This document shows, piece after piece, positions 41,473-48,243 of a stretch of DNA of 55,513 bases. Source of the DNA: Thioalkalicoccus limnaeus (GTDB lineage Bacteria; Pseudomonadota; Gammaproteobacteria; Chromatiales; Chromatiaceae). Both the position numbers and the translations under genes were made by a program. The stretch lies in the NCBI RefSeq assembly GCF_041197575.1, contig NZ_JBDKXB010000021.1, forward strand, positions 1 through 55,513, written 5' to 3'. Within the stretch, counting starts at the first letter, position 1. Every line of letters begins with the position of its first letter. A model generated the notes under the pieces. The model was not told the origin of the DNA and did not search any database. It worked only from the letters and a program-made list of their open reading frames with translations.

Positions 41473-41821
41473 CACTAGGGTAATGTGTTGTTAGATGGCA
41501 ACAGTCGCATTGCGGTCACGAAGAGCGGCGCTATTTCCGTCAAATACTTATCGTATTCTGAGGTGTGAGCCGCGATGGGCTACGTTGCGAATTTACCGGA
41601 AAAGACAGAAAAGGTTGCACCGACTTTGGCAACATACGTTACACTATGGGGCGGGTAAACCCTTCATCACAGGCGGCTGGAACATGTGGTCCTGGGTGCC
41701 TGAGCCTGCGTAGATGACTCTCGGGAGGGGGTTGGTCAGTCTTCCGCCTTGCTGCGAGGGGCGATGCATCGGGTTGCCGTGTCTTGACCGCATTTTGTTA
41801 ATACTGATCGAGGAACACATC
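41473..41821. other. Intergenic region and long leader of the OmpA-like gene
   Basis: These 349 bases lie between divergent nrdJ and the OmpA-type gene. A 72-codon open frame (41495-41713) has no homologous look. A weak promoter candidate for the downstream gene is TTGCAC (41615-41620) with TACACT (41640-41645), spacing 19, which would give a leader of about 170 bases. No riboswitch was recognised. Confidence 0.35.
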
Positions 41822-42394
41822 ATGTTGAAAGTTATCTCAGCTCTCCGCGCCGCGCGCCTTGCTGCACCCGCGTTGGTCTCGGTCGCCTTGGTCGCCCCCA
41901 TCGCGGTCAAGGCCGATATGATGGAGCATTTCTGGTCTGCCCAGCCGACTGGCACCGCTTGGGTGACCGGCTACGGCGAGTGCTGGAACAGTGCCGGCGG
42001 CCCAACGGATCTCGAGCCGTGCGTGAAGCCAGCCGCGGTTGTGCCGAAAGAATTCGTGGTGCGGCTGAACTTCGAATTCGACAAGTACCGCTTGGAGAAC
42101 ATCGTCAACGACCAAGAACTGGCCCGGCTCAATGACTACATCGAAACGGTCAAGCGTTCGACGGCCGGCGAATTCCTGACCGTGGTCGGTCACACGGATG
42201 CCAAAGGCTCGTACGAGTATAACGACGCTTTGGGTCTGCGTCGCGCTAACACGGTTCGTGACTATATGATCTCTCGCGGCGTTCCGGAGCGGCAGATCGG
42301 ACCGTCCCAGAGCATGGGCAAGCGGGACCTGCTGCCTAACTTCGACCCCTTCGCGTTGCAACAGCGCCGCGTCGTGATCAAGTCCGAGGGCTAA
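41822..42394 (+). CDS. Small OmpA-family outer membrane/peptidoglycan-binding protein
   Basis: Exported 190-residue protein. Residues 1-31 are a signal peptide ending VAPIAVKA. The remainder is an OmpA C-terminal domain: NFEFDKYRLENI, VVGHTDAKGSYEYNDALGLRRA with the peptidoglycan-contact Asp and Arg, and QQRRVVI. There is no beta-barrel. Two Cys (GECWN, EPCVK) may form a disulfide. AGGAAC precedes the ATG by six bases. It is followed by a strong terminator, so it is probably a single-gene, well-expressed unit. Confidence 0.9.
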   Translation: MLKVISALRAARLAAPALVSVALVAPIAVKADMMEHFWSAQPTGTAWVTGYGECWNSAGGPTDLEPCVKPAAVVPKEFVVRLNFEFDKYRLENIVNDQELARLNDYIETVKRSTAGEFLTVVGHTDAKGSYEYNDALGLRRANTVRDYMISRGVPERQIGPSQSMGKRDLLPNFDPFALQQRRVVIKSEG

Positions 42395-42455
42395 CTCGGA
42401 CGTGCATCCGCCACGAGGGGCGAGCCGACAGGGCTCGTCTGCCGTGTGGCGGCTG

Positions 42456-42489
42456 GCCCGGCGGGTATTCGAACACCCGCCGGGCTTTT
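42456..42489 (+). terminator. Rho-independent terminator of the OmpA-like gene
   Basis: An 11-bp perfect stem, GCCCGGCGGGT (42456-42466) with ACCCGCCGGGC (42475-42485), around the loop ATTCGAAC, is followed directly by TTTT. It lies about 60 bases after the stop codon. Confidence 0.88.
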
Positions 42490-42694
42490 CGTGATCTGGA
42501 AACCCTCCCTGGCATCGATGGAGACGGCCGAGCAGTTCCTGCTCGCCCTGCGATAGCCTGAGCCGGATGTCACCCCATTGACTCCTCTGCGGCCTTCGCG
42601 TCGGCAGATGGGACTTTCTCGAGAACCCGCCGGTGGCAGGAACTCCTTCTCGCGCCGGGCATCTCTAATCTCAAGATCAAGCCCGATTGACGGG

Positions 42695-43201
42695 ATGAAT
42701 CACGAGATCCGTGCCCTCATGGTCAAGCTGTTGATTAGCCGGGGTCTCAGGGCGCATCGGTGGGCGCGTCCGCGGCTCGATGCGGCGGCGTCTCCACGAC
42801 GCTGGAGCGAGGCCCGTACCACCTTCACGCGGTCCGCCGGCCTCTGTGCCGTCCTGCTGTTCGGATCGGTACCTGTGATGCCGTTTGCGGATGCCGCCGG
42901 GTCCGGTCAGGTCGCGCAGGATGCGGGGTGGCTTCAGTTGCGACATGACCAGCGGGTGTATCGGGAGCGCGTCGGTCCCTTATCGGGTTATGCAGACCAG
43001 AACCTGCGGCGGATCGAGCAGCGCCAGCAGACGGATTGGCGTGCGACCGAATTCGACCGAGGGTCGGTTGGACGGCCGATCTCCGGGTTGGAGGAAACGG
43101 CCGGTGGGCTCGGCCGTCGTCAACTCGAACAGCGTCGGATCGACCAGCAACGCCTCGGCGGCCGGATCGAACGCGAGACGCTGAACCACCATCGCCGCTG
43201 A
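42695..43201 (+). CDS. Putative exported protein, unknown
   Basis: A 168-residue product with a hydrophobic segment at about residues 48-70 (SAGLCAVLLFGSVPVMPFADAA) that looks like a signal sequence after an unusually long basic lead. The mature part is rich in Arg, Gln and Gly (LRRIEQRQQTDWRATEF, RRQLEQRRIDQQRLGGR) and probably helical. An ATG at 42719 would shorten the lead. I do not recognise the family; expression is not certain. Confidence 0.45.
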   Translation: MNHEIRALMVKLLISRGLRAHRWARPRLDAAASPRRWSEARTTFTRSAGLCAVLLFGSVPVMPFADAAGSGQVAQDAGWLQLRHDQRVYRERVGPLSGYADQNLRRIEQRQQTDWRATEFDRGSVGRPISGLEETAGGLGRRQLEQRRIDQQRLGGRIERETLNHHRR

Positions 43202-43208
43202 TCAGGCG

Positions 43209-43340
43209 ATGCCTTGCCAGGCTGCACTATCCCGACTCATCGATCGAGCCAGTCGCGGCGACGAGATCAGCATCGCCAAGGCCGGTGGCCCGGTCGCGCG
43301 TTTGACCGGCATCCCGCCGGTGCGCTCGGGAGGCCGATGC
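43209..43340 (+). pseudogene. Remnant of a Phd/YefM-type antitoxin
   Basis: Reading from ATG 43209, ALSRLIDRASRGDEISIAK followed by AGGPVARLTGIPP closely matches the core of Phd/YefM antitoxins (pattern LSxLIDRVxxGEEIxIAxxGxPVARL). The N-terminal strand and the C-terminal toxin-binding tail are missing, and no toxin gene follows before the convergent radical SAM gene. Best read as a decayed antitoxin. Confidence 0.5.
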
Positions 43341-43384
43341 GGTGCCCTAGCGTTGCGCCGCGGGGCCAACGCGAGGGCCAAGGC

Positions 43385-44458
43385 TCAGTCGAAGAGCGAC
43401 AGTTGGGGTCCGCGCGGCGGTCTGAAACGGTCGGTCTCGAATCGCCAGCCATCCGGGTCGGTTGCAAGCCCCGCGCGGCGTGCCGCGAGCAGAAAGCGTT
43501 GCCGCAGCAGGTCGGCGATCGGCCCCTGGCCGCGGTGGCGCGCGACGAATGCCGGGTCATTGAGCCGGCCGCCGCGGCACTGGCGGATCAAGCCGAGGAC
43601 CTTCGCGGCGCGTTGCGGATAGTGGGTGGCGAGCCACTGCGTGAACAGCTCGCCGACCTCGTGCGGCAGGCGAATCAGTTGACTGCACGCCCGGATCGCG
43701 CCGGCCGTGGCTGCCTGGTCGAGGATACGCTCGAGATCGGCATCCGTGAGGGCCGGGATCACGGGTGCGACCAGGACCCCCACCGGCACCCCGGCCTTGG
43801 CCAGTGCCTCGATCACGGCGAGCCGTCGCGTGGGCGTCGCGGCCCGGGGTTCGAGCCGGCGTGCGAGGTCCAGGTCGAGCGTCGTCAGCGAGATCATCAC
43901 CGCCGCGCACCCCTCGGCGGCCATCTCGGCGAGAATTTCTCGGTCGCGCAAGACCAGCGCCGACTTGGTCGTCACCACGACCGGGTGGCGGCAATCGGCC
44001 AGGACCCGCAGGATCGCTCGGGTCAGTGTCAGTCGGCGCTCGATCGGCTGATAGGGATCCGTGTTCGCACCGAGTGCCAACGTCGCCGGCCGATAGCGCG
44101 GTGCCGCGAGCGCGCGCTCGAGCTGTGCGGCCGCATCGGGCTTCTGAAACAGGCGGGTCTCGAAGTCCAGCCCCGGCGAGAGTCCGAGCCAGGCGTGCGA
44201 CGGCCGCGCGTAGCAGTAGATGCAGCCGTGCTCGCAGCCGCGATAGGGATTCACCGAACGGTCGAACGGGATATCCGGCGAATCGTTGTAACTGATGATC
44301 TCGCGGCTGTGATCGATGTCGACCGATGTGGCGATCGGACTCGGCGCATCGGCCCCCCAGCCATCATCGATCGCCTCGCGCCGATGTTCGGCGTACCGGA
44401 GAATCTCGTTCGTCACGGCTCCGCGGCCACGCGTCGCCGGCCTCTGGTTCTGCGTCAT
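43385..44458 (-). CDS. PA0069-type radical SAM protein
   Basis: A 357-residue radical SAM protein related to spore photoproduct lyase-like proteins (PA0069 family). The 4Fe-4S motif is CEHGCIYCYA preceded by NPYRGC, and SVNPYRG, LALGANTDPYQPIE, VVVTTKS and APVIPALTD are typical for the family, as is the C-terminal PQLSLFD. Its substrate is unknown. ATG at 44458 was chosen; a TTG three codons upstream is weaker. It marks the right end of the core region. Confidence 0.88.
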   Translation of the reverse strand: MTQNQRPATRGRGAVTNEILRYAEHRREAIDDGWGADAPSPIATSVDIDHSREIISYNDSPDIPFDRSVNPYRGCEHGCIYCYARPSHAWLGLSPGLDFETRLFQKPDAAAQLERALAAPRYRPATLALGANTDPYQPIERRLTLTRAILRVLADCRHPVVVTTKSALVLRDREILAEMAAEGCAAVMISLTTLDLDLARRLEPRAATPTRRLAVIEALAKAGVPVGVLVAPVIPALTDADLERILDQAATAGAIRACSQLIRLPHEVGELFTQWLATHYPQRAAKVLGLIRQCRGGRLNDPAFVARHRGQGPIADLLRQRFLLAARRAGLATDPDGWRFETDRFRPPRGPQLSLFD

Positions 44459-44612
44459 GGTGCCCAACCCGATTTGCCCGGACCCTTGCTGAGCTTCCGC
44501 GCGAGCGGCTGGTGAATGCGATCCTCGTGCATCCCGCGTTGTCCTTGGCGCTCGGCCCCTGGCCGATGGCTTCGCCGCGTCGCTATCGCCGCCATGGCCA
44601 TTGGCGGCCGTC

Positions 44613-44735
44613 TCAGGCCTCGATCAGCCGCAAGCCTCTCTTGTAGCGCATCTTGCGGCCATCGTCGATCCAGCCGTCGAAGTAGCGCTGCTCAAGACCC
44701 GGGTGGTGGCCGTCGGCGACCTGCCTCAGGGCAGG
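44613..44735 (-). pseudogene. C-terminal remnant of an unidentified gene
   Basis: On the minus strand a frame reads ALRQVADGHHPGLEQRYFDG and then WIDDGRKMRYKRGLRLIEA before a TGA at 44615-44613. It has the look of a real protein terminus, with balanced composition and no start of its own, and is fused upstream to transposase remnants in another frame. I could not assign a family. Confidence 0.3.
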
Positions 44736-44900
44736 GCCGTATGGGCGCCAGGGGCGAGGCCGCTGTCGGCGGGGTCGGCGAGGGCGGGCATTGCGATCAG
44801 GTGGACATGATTGGGCATGAGGCAGTAGCCCCAGATTTCCTTCTCGGCCTCAAGCGCCGCTTCGCTCAGAACATCAAGGTACAACGCATAGTCTCTATAG
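44726..44900 (-). pseudogene. Fragment of a REP-associated tyrosine transposase (RAYT)
   Basis: The minus-strand frame contains DYALYLDVLSEAALEAEKEI and WGYCLMPNHVHLIAMP, the alpha-helix and HUH motif (HVH) of a Y1 transposase. Its N-terminus is cut by the IS3-type end at 44902 and its C-terminus by the unrelated remnant at 44735. The catalytic tyrosine is missing. This RAYT type differs from the family at 48-54 kb, whose HUH is HYH. Confidence 0.7.
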
Positions 44901-44901
44901 T

Positions 44902-45243
44902 GGACCCCGAAAATCGGACAATAGTCTAAGCTGGTCCCCAACCGATAAGGGGCAGAGAGATGATGGGCGAATCGAAGCGCAAGAGTTACACGGGGGCCTT
45001 CAAAGCGAAGGTCGCGCTGGCGGCGATCCTGCTTTGGCTGATCGGTACCGCCGCCGAGCGCTGCGGCCTGCACGAGCGTCTGCGACCTGGCACTCGCAAG
45101 CGTCGCGCCTACTCGCGTCTGTTCTTGGCCCGGCTGCTGCTGACGCTGGAGGATTGCCGCACGAGCATCGCCGAGCTGGTCGATGGGATCGGGTCGCCGG
45201 ATCAATGGGTCGCGAGGGACCATGATGCGCTGCTCGCTGTATG
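44902..45243 (+). mobile_element. IS3-family remnant inserted in a RAYT gene
   Basis: TGGACCCCGAAAATCGGACA at 44902-44921 is an IS3-type terminal inverted repeat. An orfA start follows at 44960 (MMGESKRKSYTGAFKAKVAL), which is the conserved start of such transposases but then switches to unrelated sequence after about 22 residues. The right end and orfB are absent. It abuts the RAYT fragment exactly, so the IS inserted into that gene before both decayed. Confidence 0.65.
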
Positions 45244-45336
45244 ACCGCGGGGCGGTCAGATTTGTGGGGATACCTCAGGGTCTGTCCCCATTTTTCCCGC
45301 TATTGACCCCGCTCTATTCTTGCTTGTTCGCCTTCT

Positions 45337-45555
45337 TCATGCAACGCGATAGATCACGGGACGGTATTCTGGTGGCGGAACTGGCTTGCCGTTCGCCGCT
45401 GCGGATGCCAACCAGCTCTCTTTAGCTTTCAAAACCTCAGCGAAAGCTTCGTTAGGCGTTTCGCCGAATGCAGAACACGCTTTCAAATCCGGAATGTCAG
45501 CAATGTAGCCTTCATCTTCATCGCTATAGAAGATGTTAACGTGGTAATCCTTCAT
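45337..45555 (-). CDS. hicB: HicB-family antitoxin
   Basis: A 72-residue HicB with the partial RNase H fold: YHVNIFYSDEDEGYIADIPD, then CSAFGETPNEAFAEVLKAKE, and the PPPEYRPVIY tail. It lacks a DNA-binding domain. It overlaps the hicA-like gene by four bases (ATGA), antitoxin second, the usual HicAB order. The region is much less GC-rich than the core genes. Confidence 0.88.
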   Translation of the reverse strand: MKDYHVNIFYSDEDEGYIADIPDLKACSAFGETPNEAFAEVLKAKESWLASAAANGKPVPPPEYRPVIYRVA

Positions 45556-45758
45556 GATTCGTCTTCCAGTTGCAGGTTGTGAATCTCCGCCAATTGGAGC
45601 AATTGCTTGACTTGATAGGGTTTAGCCTTGCCTTTCAAATCCTGCAAATTCAACAATTCCGGAATCTTCGGATGAACGAAAATATGATGGCTTCCGTTCA
45701 CTCTGTCCAATCGGAAGCCGAAAGCCTCAGCTATCGCTACTGCTTCCGAAAACCGCAC
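45552..45758 (-). CDS. hicA: HicA-family toxin, shortened at the 5' end
   Basis: Small RNA-cleaving toxin fold with the catalytic motif RVNGSHHIFVHP (His in GSHH). The only start is a GTG at 45758, giving 68 residues. The upstream sequence in the same frame reads KKRKLLLKLLTGS, stop, NVRFSEAVAIAEAFG: homologues of this type continue through this point with a Lys, so an AAG to TAG change seems to have cut off the N-terminal 15 or so residues, and a second stop lies before them. The core fold remains, so activity is uncertain. Confidence 0.75.
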   Translation of the reverse strand: MRFSEAVAIAEAFGFRLDRVNGSHHIFVHPKIPELLNLQDLKGKAKPYQVKQLLQLAEIHNLQLEDES

Positions 45759-45866
45759 ATTCTAGGAGCCGGTGAGAAGTTTGAGGAGAAGCTTGCGCTT
45801 TTTCTACCCGTTTTCTGGACGCGGCTTCCGCCCCTCTGATCCGATCAGTACGCGGCCAGGTTGCCG

Positions 45867-46073
45867 TTATTGTTCGGTGATTTCGTTTCTGTACGCCATT
45901 GCTTTTCGACTGATTTCTTCGAGACTCAGATCTTCGTCCATGTCTTGGCGCCAGCTGGTGTAATCAAAAGGCTCTCGCTGGATTAAGGCGATAAAGCGCT
46001 CTGCTTCGACATTCCCTAAGTGCTTTGCAAGCACCTTAAAGCCTTTGATTTTGATTTCTGTATCGGTGATCAC
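45867..46073 (-). CDS. Small protein paired with PIN toxin (putative antitoxin)
   Basis: A 68-residue protein (KIKGFKVLAKHLGNVEAERF ... SWRQDMDEDLSLEEISRKAM). It overlaps the upstream PIN gene by ATGA. Its acidic, helical C-terminal half resembles toxin-neutralising tails, and its place next to a PIN gene suggests an antitoxin, though here it is second in the pair, the reverse of most vapBC loci. I do not recognise a DNA-binding fold. Confidence 0.6.
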   Translation of the reverse strand: MITDTEIKIKGFKVLAKHLGNVEAERFIALIQREPFDYTSWRQDMDEDLSLEEISRKAMAYRNEITEQ

Positions 46074-46504
46074 GTCAACACCTCTTTGATAAACCCAATT
46101 GGATCCGTAATCTTTACTTCTTGAAAAAGTGTCGCCTTTTTCAAAATTCCATCATCTGTTGTTAGAAAGTAATCTGAGTGAGCCTCGATGGCGCAAGCTA
46201 TATGCAGCGAATCGATTTTCTTGATCCCTTGTTCTTGTAACATCGTCGCCATAACAAGAATCTCTTTACTTTCAGCGACATCCTGAGCAGCGTATTTTCT
46301 CCATTCTGCGATCTGCTCTCTTCTTTCCTTGAATGGGTTTTTGCTGTTCTCGTAATCCAATATGTAAGACCAGATGAGTTCATATACTCCATTTCGTGTT
46401 TCTTCTTGAATCTTCAATTTTGCTTCCGCCTCAAGTCGTATCCGAAGATGCGACTGATCATCATACGGTCGGTTGAAACAGCAATTATCAAGATAGACCT
46501 TCAT
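46070..46504 (-). CDS. PIN-domain protein, VapC-like toxin
   Basis: A 144-residue PIN-domain protein. Acidic site residues are seen in MKVYLDNCCFNRPYDD (Asp6) and KKIDSLHIACAIEAHSDYFLTTDDGIL (Asp in IDSLHIA, Asp of TTDD), here split for length. PIN toxins cleave tRNA or rRNA. Its base composition is clearly AT-richer than the surrounding chromosome, a sign of transfer. ATG at 46504, 30 bases after an attC-like repeat, which is the spacing expected for an integron cassette gene. Confidence 0.82.
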   Translation of the reverse strand: MKVYLDNCCFNRPYDDQSHLRIRLEAEAKLKIQEETRNGVYELIWSYILDYENSKNPFKERREQIAEWRKYAAQDVAESKEILVMATMLQEQGIKKIDSLHIACAIEAHSDYFLTTDDGILKKATLFQEVKITDPIGFIKEVLT

Positions 46505-46534
46505 TATGACTTCGCAGTGATGTATGTGGAGCCC

Positions 46535-46611
46535 TTCTAACCGAACGCTACGCTCAGCCGGGGCGGTTGAGCGAGAGCGAAACCGGCTGCGGCTGCAGCA
46601 CCCTGTTGGAC
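46535..46611 (-). repeat. attC-like inverted-repeat element
   Basis: Read on the minus strand it begins GTCCAAC and ends GGTTAGAA, with an imperfect hairpin including CAGCCGG/CCGGCTG. This resembles an integron attC site (RYYYAAC ... GTTRRRY), though the last core base does not fit. A related copy sits at 47,238-47,320. Both lie 20-30 bases before the start of a minus-strand gene, as attC sites do. Confidence 0.4.
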
Positions 46612-46627
46612 GAATCTAACATAGCGT

Positions 46628-46653
46628 GGAAACGGGGTCTGACCCCGGTTTCC
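46628..46653. repeat. 26-bp palindrome (RAYT-associated), copy 1
   Basis: GGAAACGGGGTCTGACC continuing to CCGGTTTCC forms a near-perfect palindrome centred on TCTGA. The same unit with GTAAAC/GTTTAC ends occurs at 49,993 and 52,469 and a variant at 54,230. Its GGGGTC core equals the tip of the RAYT ends in this window. Confidence 0.7.
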
Positions 46654-46729
46654 CCATCACCTCCTGAAAATGGCGGAGGCATGTTAATAATCAACTGTGC
46701 GTTTGTTCGGCGAAGTCCTGCCGGAAACG

Positions 46730-47002
46730 CTATGCAGCTTGTTCCGGAAGAGGAAGTTGGAATCTTCCGGCGACTACACCCTGAACAGTTAGATCCTCGT
46801 CAAGTTCTTCCCATCGAAGAGCATAGCCGTTTACCTCAACGCTCACTTTTTTCAGCTTCTCCTCGGGGGCTGCTCTTAGAATTTTAAAGCGATCCGCAGG
46901 GAAGCCAACGATACGTCCATCTGTGAGTTCGAGGTAGATCATTCGGCCCTCGGCCCAAGCACGTAGGGCGCAAGGCTCATTTTCAATCCACATGGTATTC
47001 AT
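46730..47002 (-). CDS. DUF2442 protein (putative antitoxin)
   Basis: The 90-residue product contains LTDGRIVGFPADRFKILRAA and WEELDEDLTVQGVVAGR, the DUF2442 pattern. DUF2442 proteins are usually next to DUF4160 proteins, forming a putative toxin-antitoxin pair. It overlaps the upstream DUF4160 gene by 20 bases. ATG at 47002; the next Met (four residues in) is a possible start. Confidence 0.85.
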   Translation of the reverse strand: MNTMWIENEPCALRAWAEGRMIYLELTDGRIVGFPADRFKILRAAPEEKLKKVSVEVNGYALRWEELDEDLTVQGVVAGRFQLPLPEQAA

Positions 47003-47219
47003 AAAATTTCTCCAGAAAAAACCGTTGATTTTCGTAGACGATTCTCTCGATTTCCCTGATCCTATGCGCGGGCATACCCCTGTTCCGCGCTAGCGATATC
47101 GGTGACAACCAGAACTTACACTCACCCTCGGCGCTGCGAATATGAATATGAGCAGGCTCCGTGCCTTCGTCAGAGTAAAAGTGAAATCTCAAGCCTCTGA
47201 CTCTTAGAACAGTGGGCAT
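46983..47219 (-). CDS. DUF4160 protein (putative toxin partner)
   Basis: The 78-residue product has RFHFYSDEGTEPAHIHIR, the DUF4160 hallmark, followed by CKFWLSPISLARNRGMP and the C-terminal helix IREIERIVYENQRFFLEKF. It is translated before the DUF2442 gene. This family is common in cassette arrays and TA-rich islands; its biochemical role is not established. Confidence 0.88.
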   Translation of the reverse strand: MPTVLRVRGLRFHFYSDEGTEPAHIHIRSAEGECKFWLSPISLARNRGMPAHRIREIERIVYENQRFFLEKFYEYHVD

Positions 47220-47237
47220 GTCATTCTCTGTCTAGAG

Positions 47238-47320
47238 CCGAACGCCACGCTCAGCAGAGCTGGTTAAGCGAGAGCGAAACCGGCTGCGGTTGGAGCACCC
47301 TGTTGGACGAATCTAACATA
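47238..47320 (-). repeat. Second copy of the attC-like repeat
   Basis: CGAACGCCACGCTCAGC, GCGAGAGCGAAACCGGCTGC and CACCCTGTTGGACGAATC match the repeat at 46,535-46,625 closely, but the GTTAGA core at the far end is replaced by CTCTAGA. It stands 19 bases upstream of the DUF4160 start. Confidence 0.45.
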
Positions 47321-47350
47321 GTGTGTCCTGGTTCAGATCTTAAGCTTAAC

Positions 47351-47400
47351 ATGGCGATCGACCGGCATAATTGGTGCATTTAGTAAAGTGTCACCGTAAT
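47351..47400. repeat. Unidentified IS-end-like repeat, copy 1
   Basis: About 49 bases containing GACCGGCATAATTGGTGCAT and TAGTAAAGTGTCACCGTAA are repeated at 53,170-53,219 with about six differences. The form (short, ends in TGTCACCG) suggests the end of an insertion sequence, but no transposase is attached. The two copies bracket the main RAYT/TA region. Confidence 0.5.
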
Positions 47401-47402
47401 TC

Positions 47403-47440
47403 CCTAGTCGGGCGGTGCTGGATTGCAAGACCCCGTCTGT
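47403..47440 (-). repeat. RAYT end tip
   Basis: CTAGTCGGGCGGTGCTGGAT followed by TGCAAGACCCCGTCT is the terminal sequence of the local RAYT family (compare 49,161-49,200) with five bases missing from the GACCTGACCCC core. No coding part is attached. Confidence 0.7.
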
Positions 47441-47584
47441 GCCCCAGGGAGCGGGGATTTTTCGCATGCGAAAGTCCCGGGCGCCGCCGCCTTCGACACC
47501 TGCCTAACCGAAGGCCAGCGCCGCATGGCAAGACTTGCCAACCCTTGGCGACCGTGCCAACCTAAGGGCAAATGGAGGTGCCCG

Positions 47585-47845
47585 ATGCAGACCATGAACA
47601 TTTCGCTGCCCGATCCGCTCAAGGCGTTCGTTGACGGGCAGGTGGCCCAGGGGCGCTACAGCAGCGCGAGCGAGTATGTGCGCGAGCTGATTCGTGCTGA
47701 CGAGCGGCGCAAGGCTCAGGAGGCACTGGAGACGGCGCTCCTCGAAGGGCTGAACAGTCCCGAGGCGCCGCTGGCCGCGGAGGACTGGACGGCGCTCCGC
47801 GCGGAGGCCACGAACCGTATGGCCGCGCGCAAGCAACAAGGCTGA
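47585..47845 (+). CDS. parD: ParD-family antitoxin
   Basis: The 86-residue protein has a ribbon-helix-helix start (MNISLPDPLKAFVDGQVAQG, then YSSASEYVRELIRADERR) and an acidic toxin-binding tail. GGAGG lies seven bases before the ATG at 47585; the frame continues upstream without support. A parE gene would be expected to overlap the stop, and an ATG does (47845), but only MGRVYR of it resembles ParE. The antitoxin therefore appears orphaned. Confidence 0.88.
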   Translation: MQTMNISLPDPLKAFVDGQVAQGRYSSASEYVRELIRADERRKAQEALETALLEGLNSPEAPLAAEDWTALRAEATNRMAARKQQG

Positions 47846-48243
47846 TGGGCCGGGTCTATCGGTGTTGGCCGGGTATGGCCCTACACCACCTACCCGGCCC
47901 AGTTCTCGCGCGAGTCGATGGGAGTCCCGACCGCCACGGTGGGTCGGTGTCCGCTTCCTGCGGACTGGCCATGCCCTCCTCGCGTCGATCGCTGACCGCT
48001 ATGCGTCCAAACCTCCCGCCCAGGTCTGCGTACTGAGCGCCATCAGTGGGTCGTAAGCAGATGGTCGAGGGGGCCGGGCCCAGTGGCGAAAACGCGGCGA
48101 GCTAGGCGTATCTTTGGCTGACACCGCCGTCTCTCAGCGAGGGCACGGCAGAGTTACTATGAAAGATCCGGAGTGAGAGGGCAGACCGATCCCCTGCCGG
48201 AAGCCGGCCTTAAAAAAAAGATCGGGGGCAAAGCACGGGCAAA
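47845..48243 (+). pseudogene. ParE remnant and unassigned stretch
   Basis: The ATG at 47845 overlaps the parD stop and reads MGRVYR, like the start of ParE toxins, then runs out of homology. The rest of these 400 bases holds only short open frames, for instance one with VGVRFLRTGHALLASIADRY, that I cannot assign. The RAYT element begins at 48244. Most likely the toxin was removed by a deletion next to the element. Confidence 0.4.

Noticed and set aside
41476..41495. NrdR box before nrdJ (ACACATTACCCTAGTG)
   Set aside because: The spacing between the ACAC and GTG halves is nine bases instead of eight and the inner bases do not fit the consensus.
41495..41713. 72-codon open frame before the OmpA-like gene
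   Set aside because: Unusual composition, no ribosome-binding site; it lies where the OmpA leader is expected.
45570..45963. Plus-strand open frames over the HicAB and PIN region
   Set aside because: Antisense to recognisable TA genes.
47845..48036. 63-codon frame after parD as an intact ParE toxin
   Set aside because: Only the first six residues resemble ParE; the rest has no match to the family pattern.
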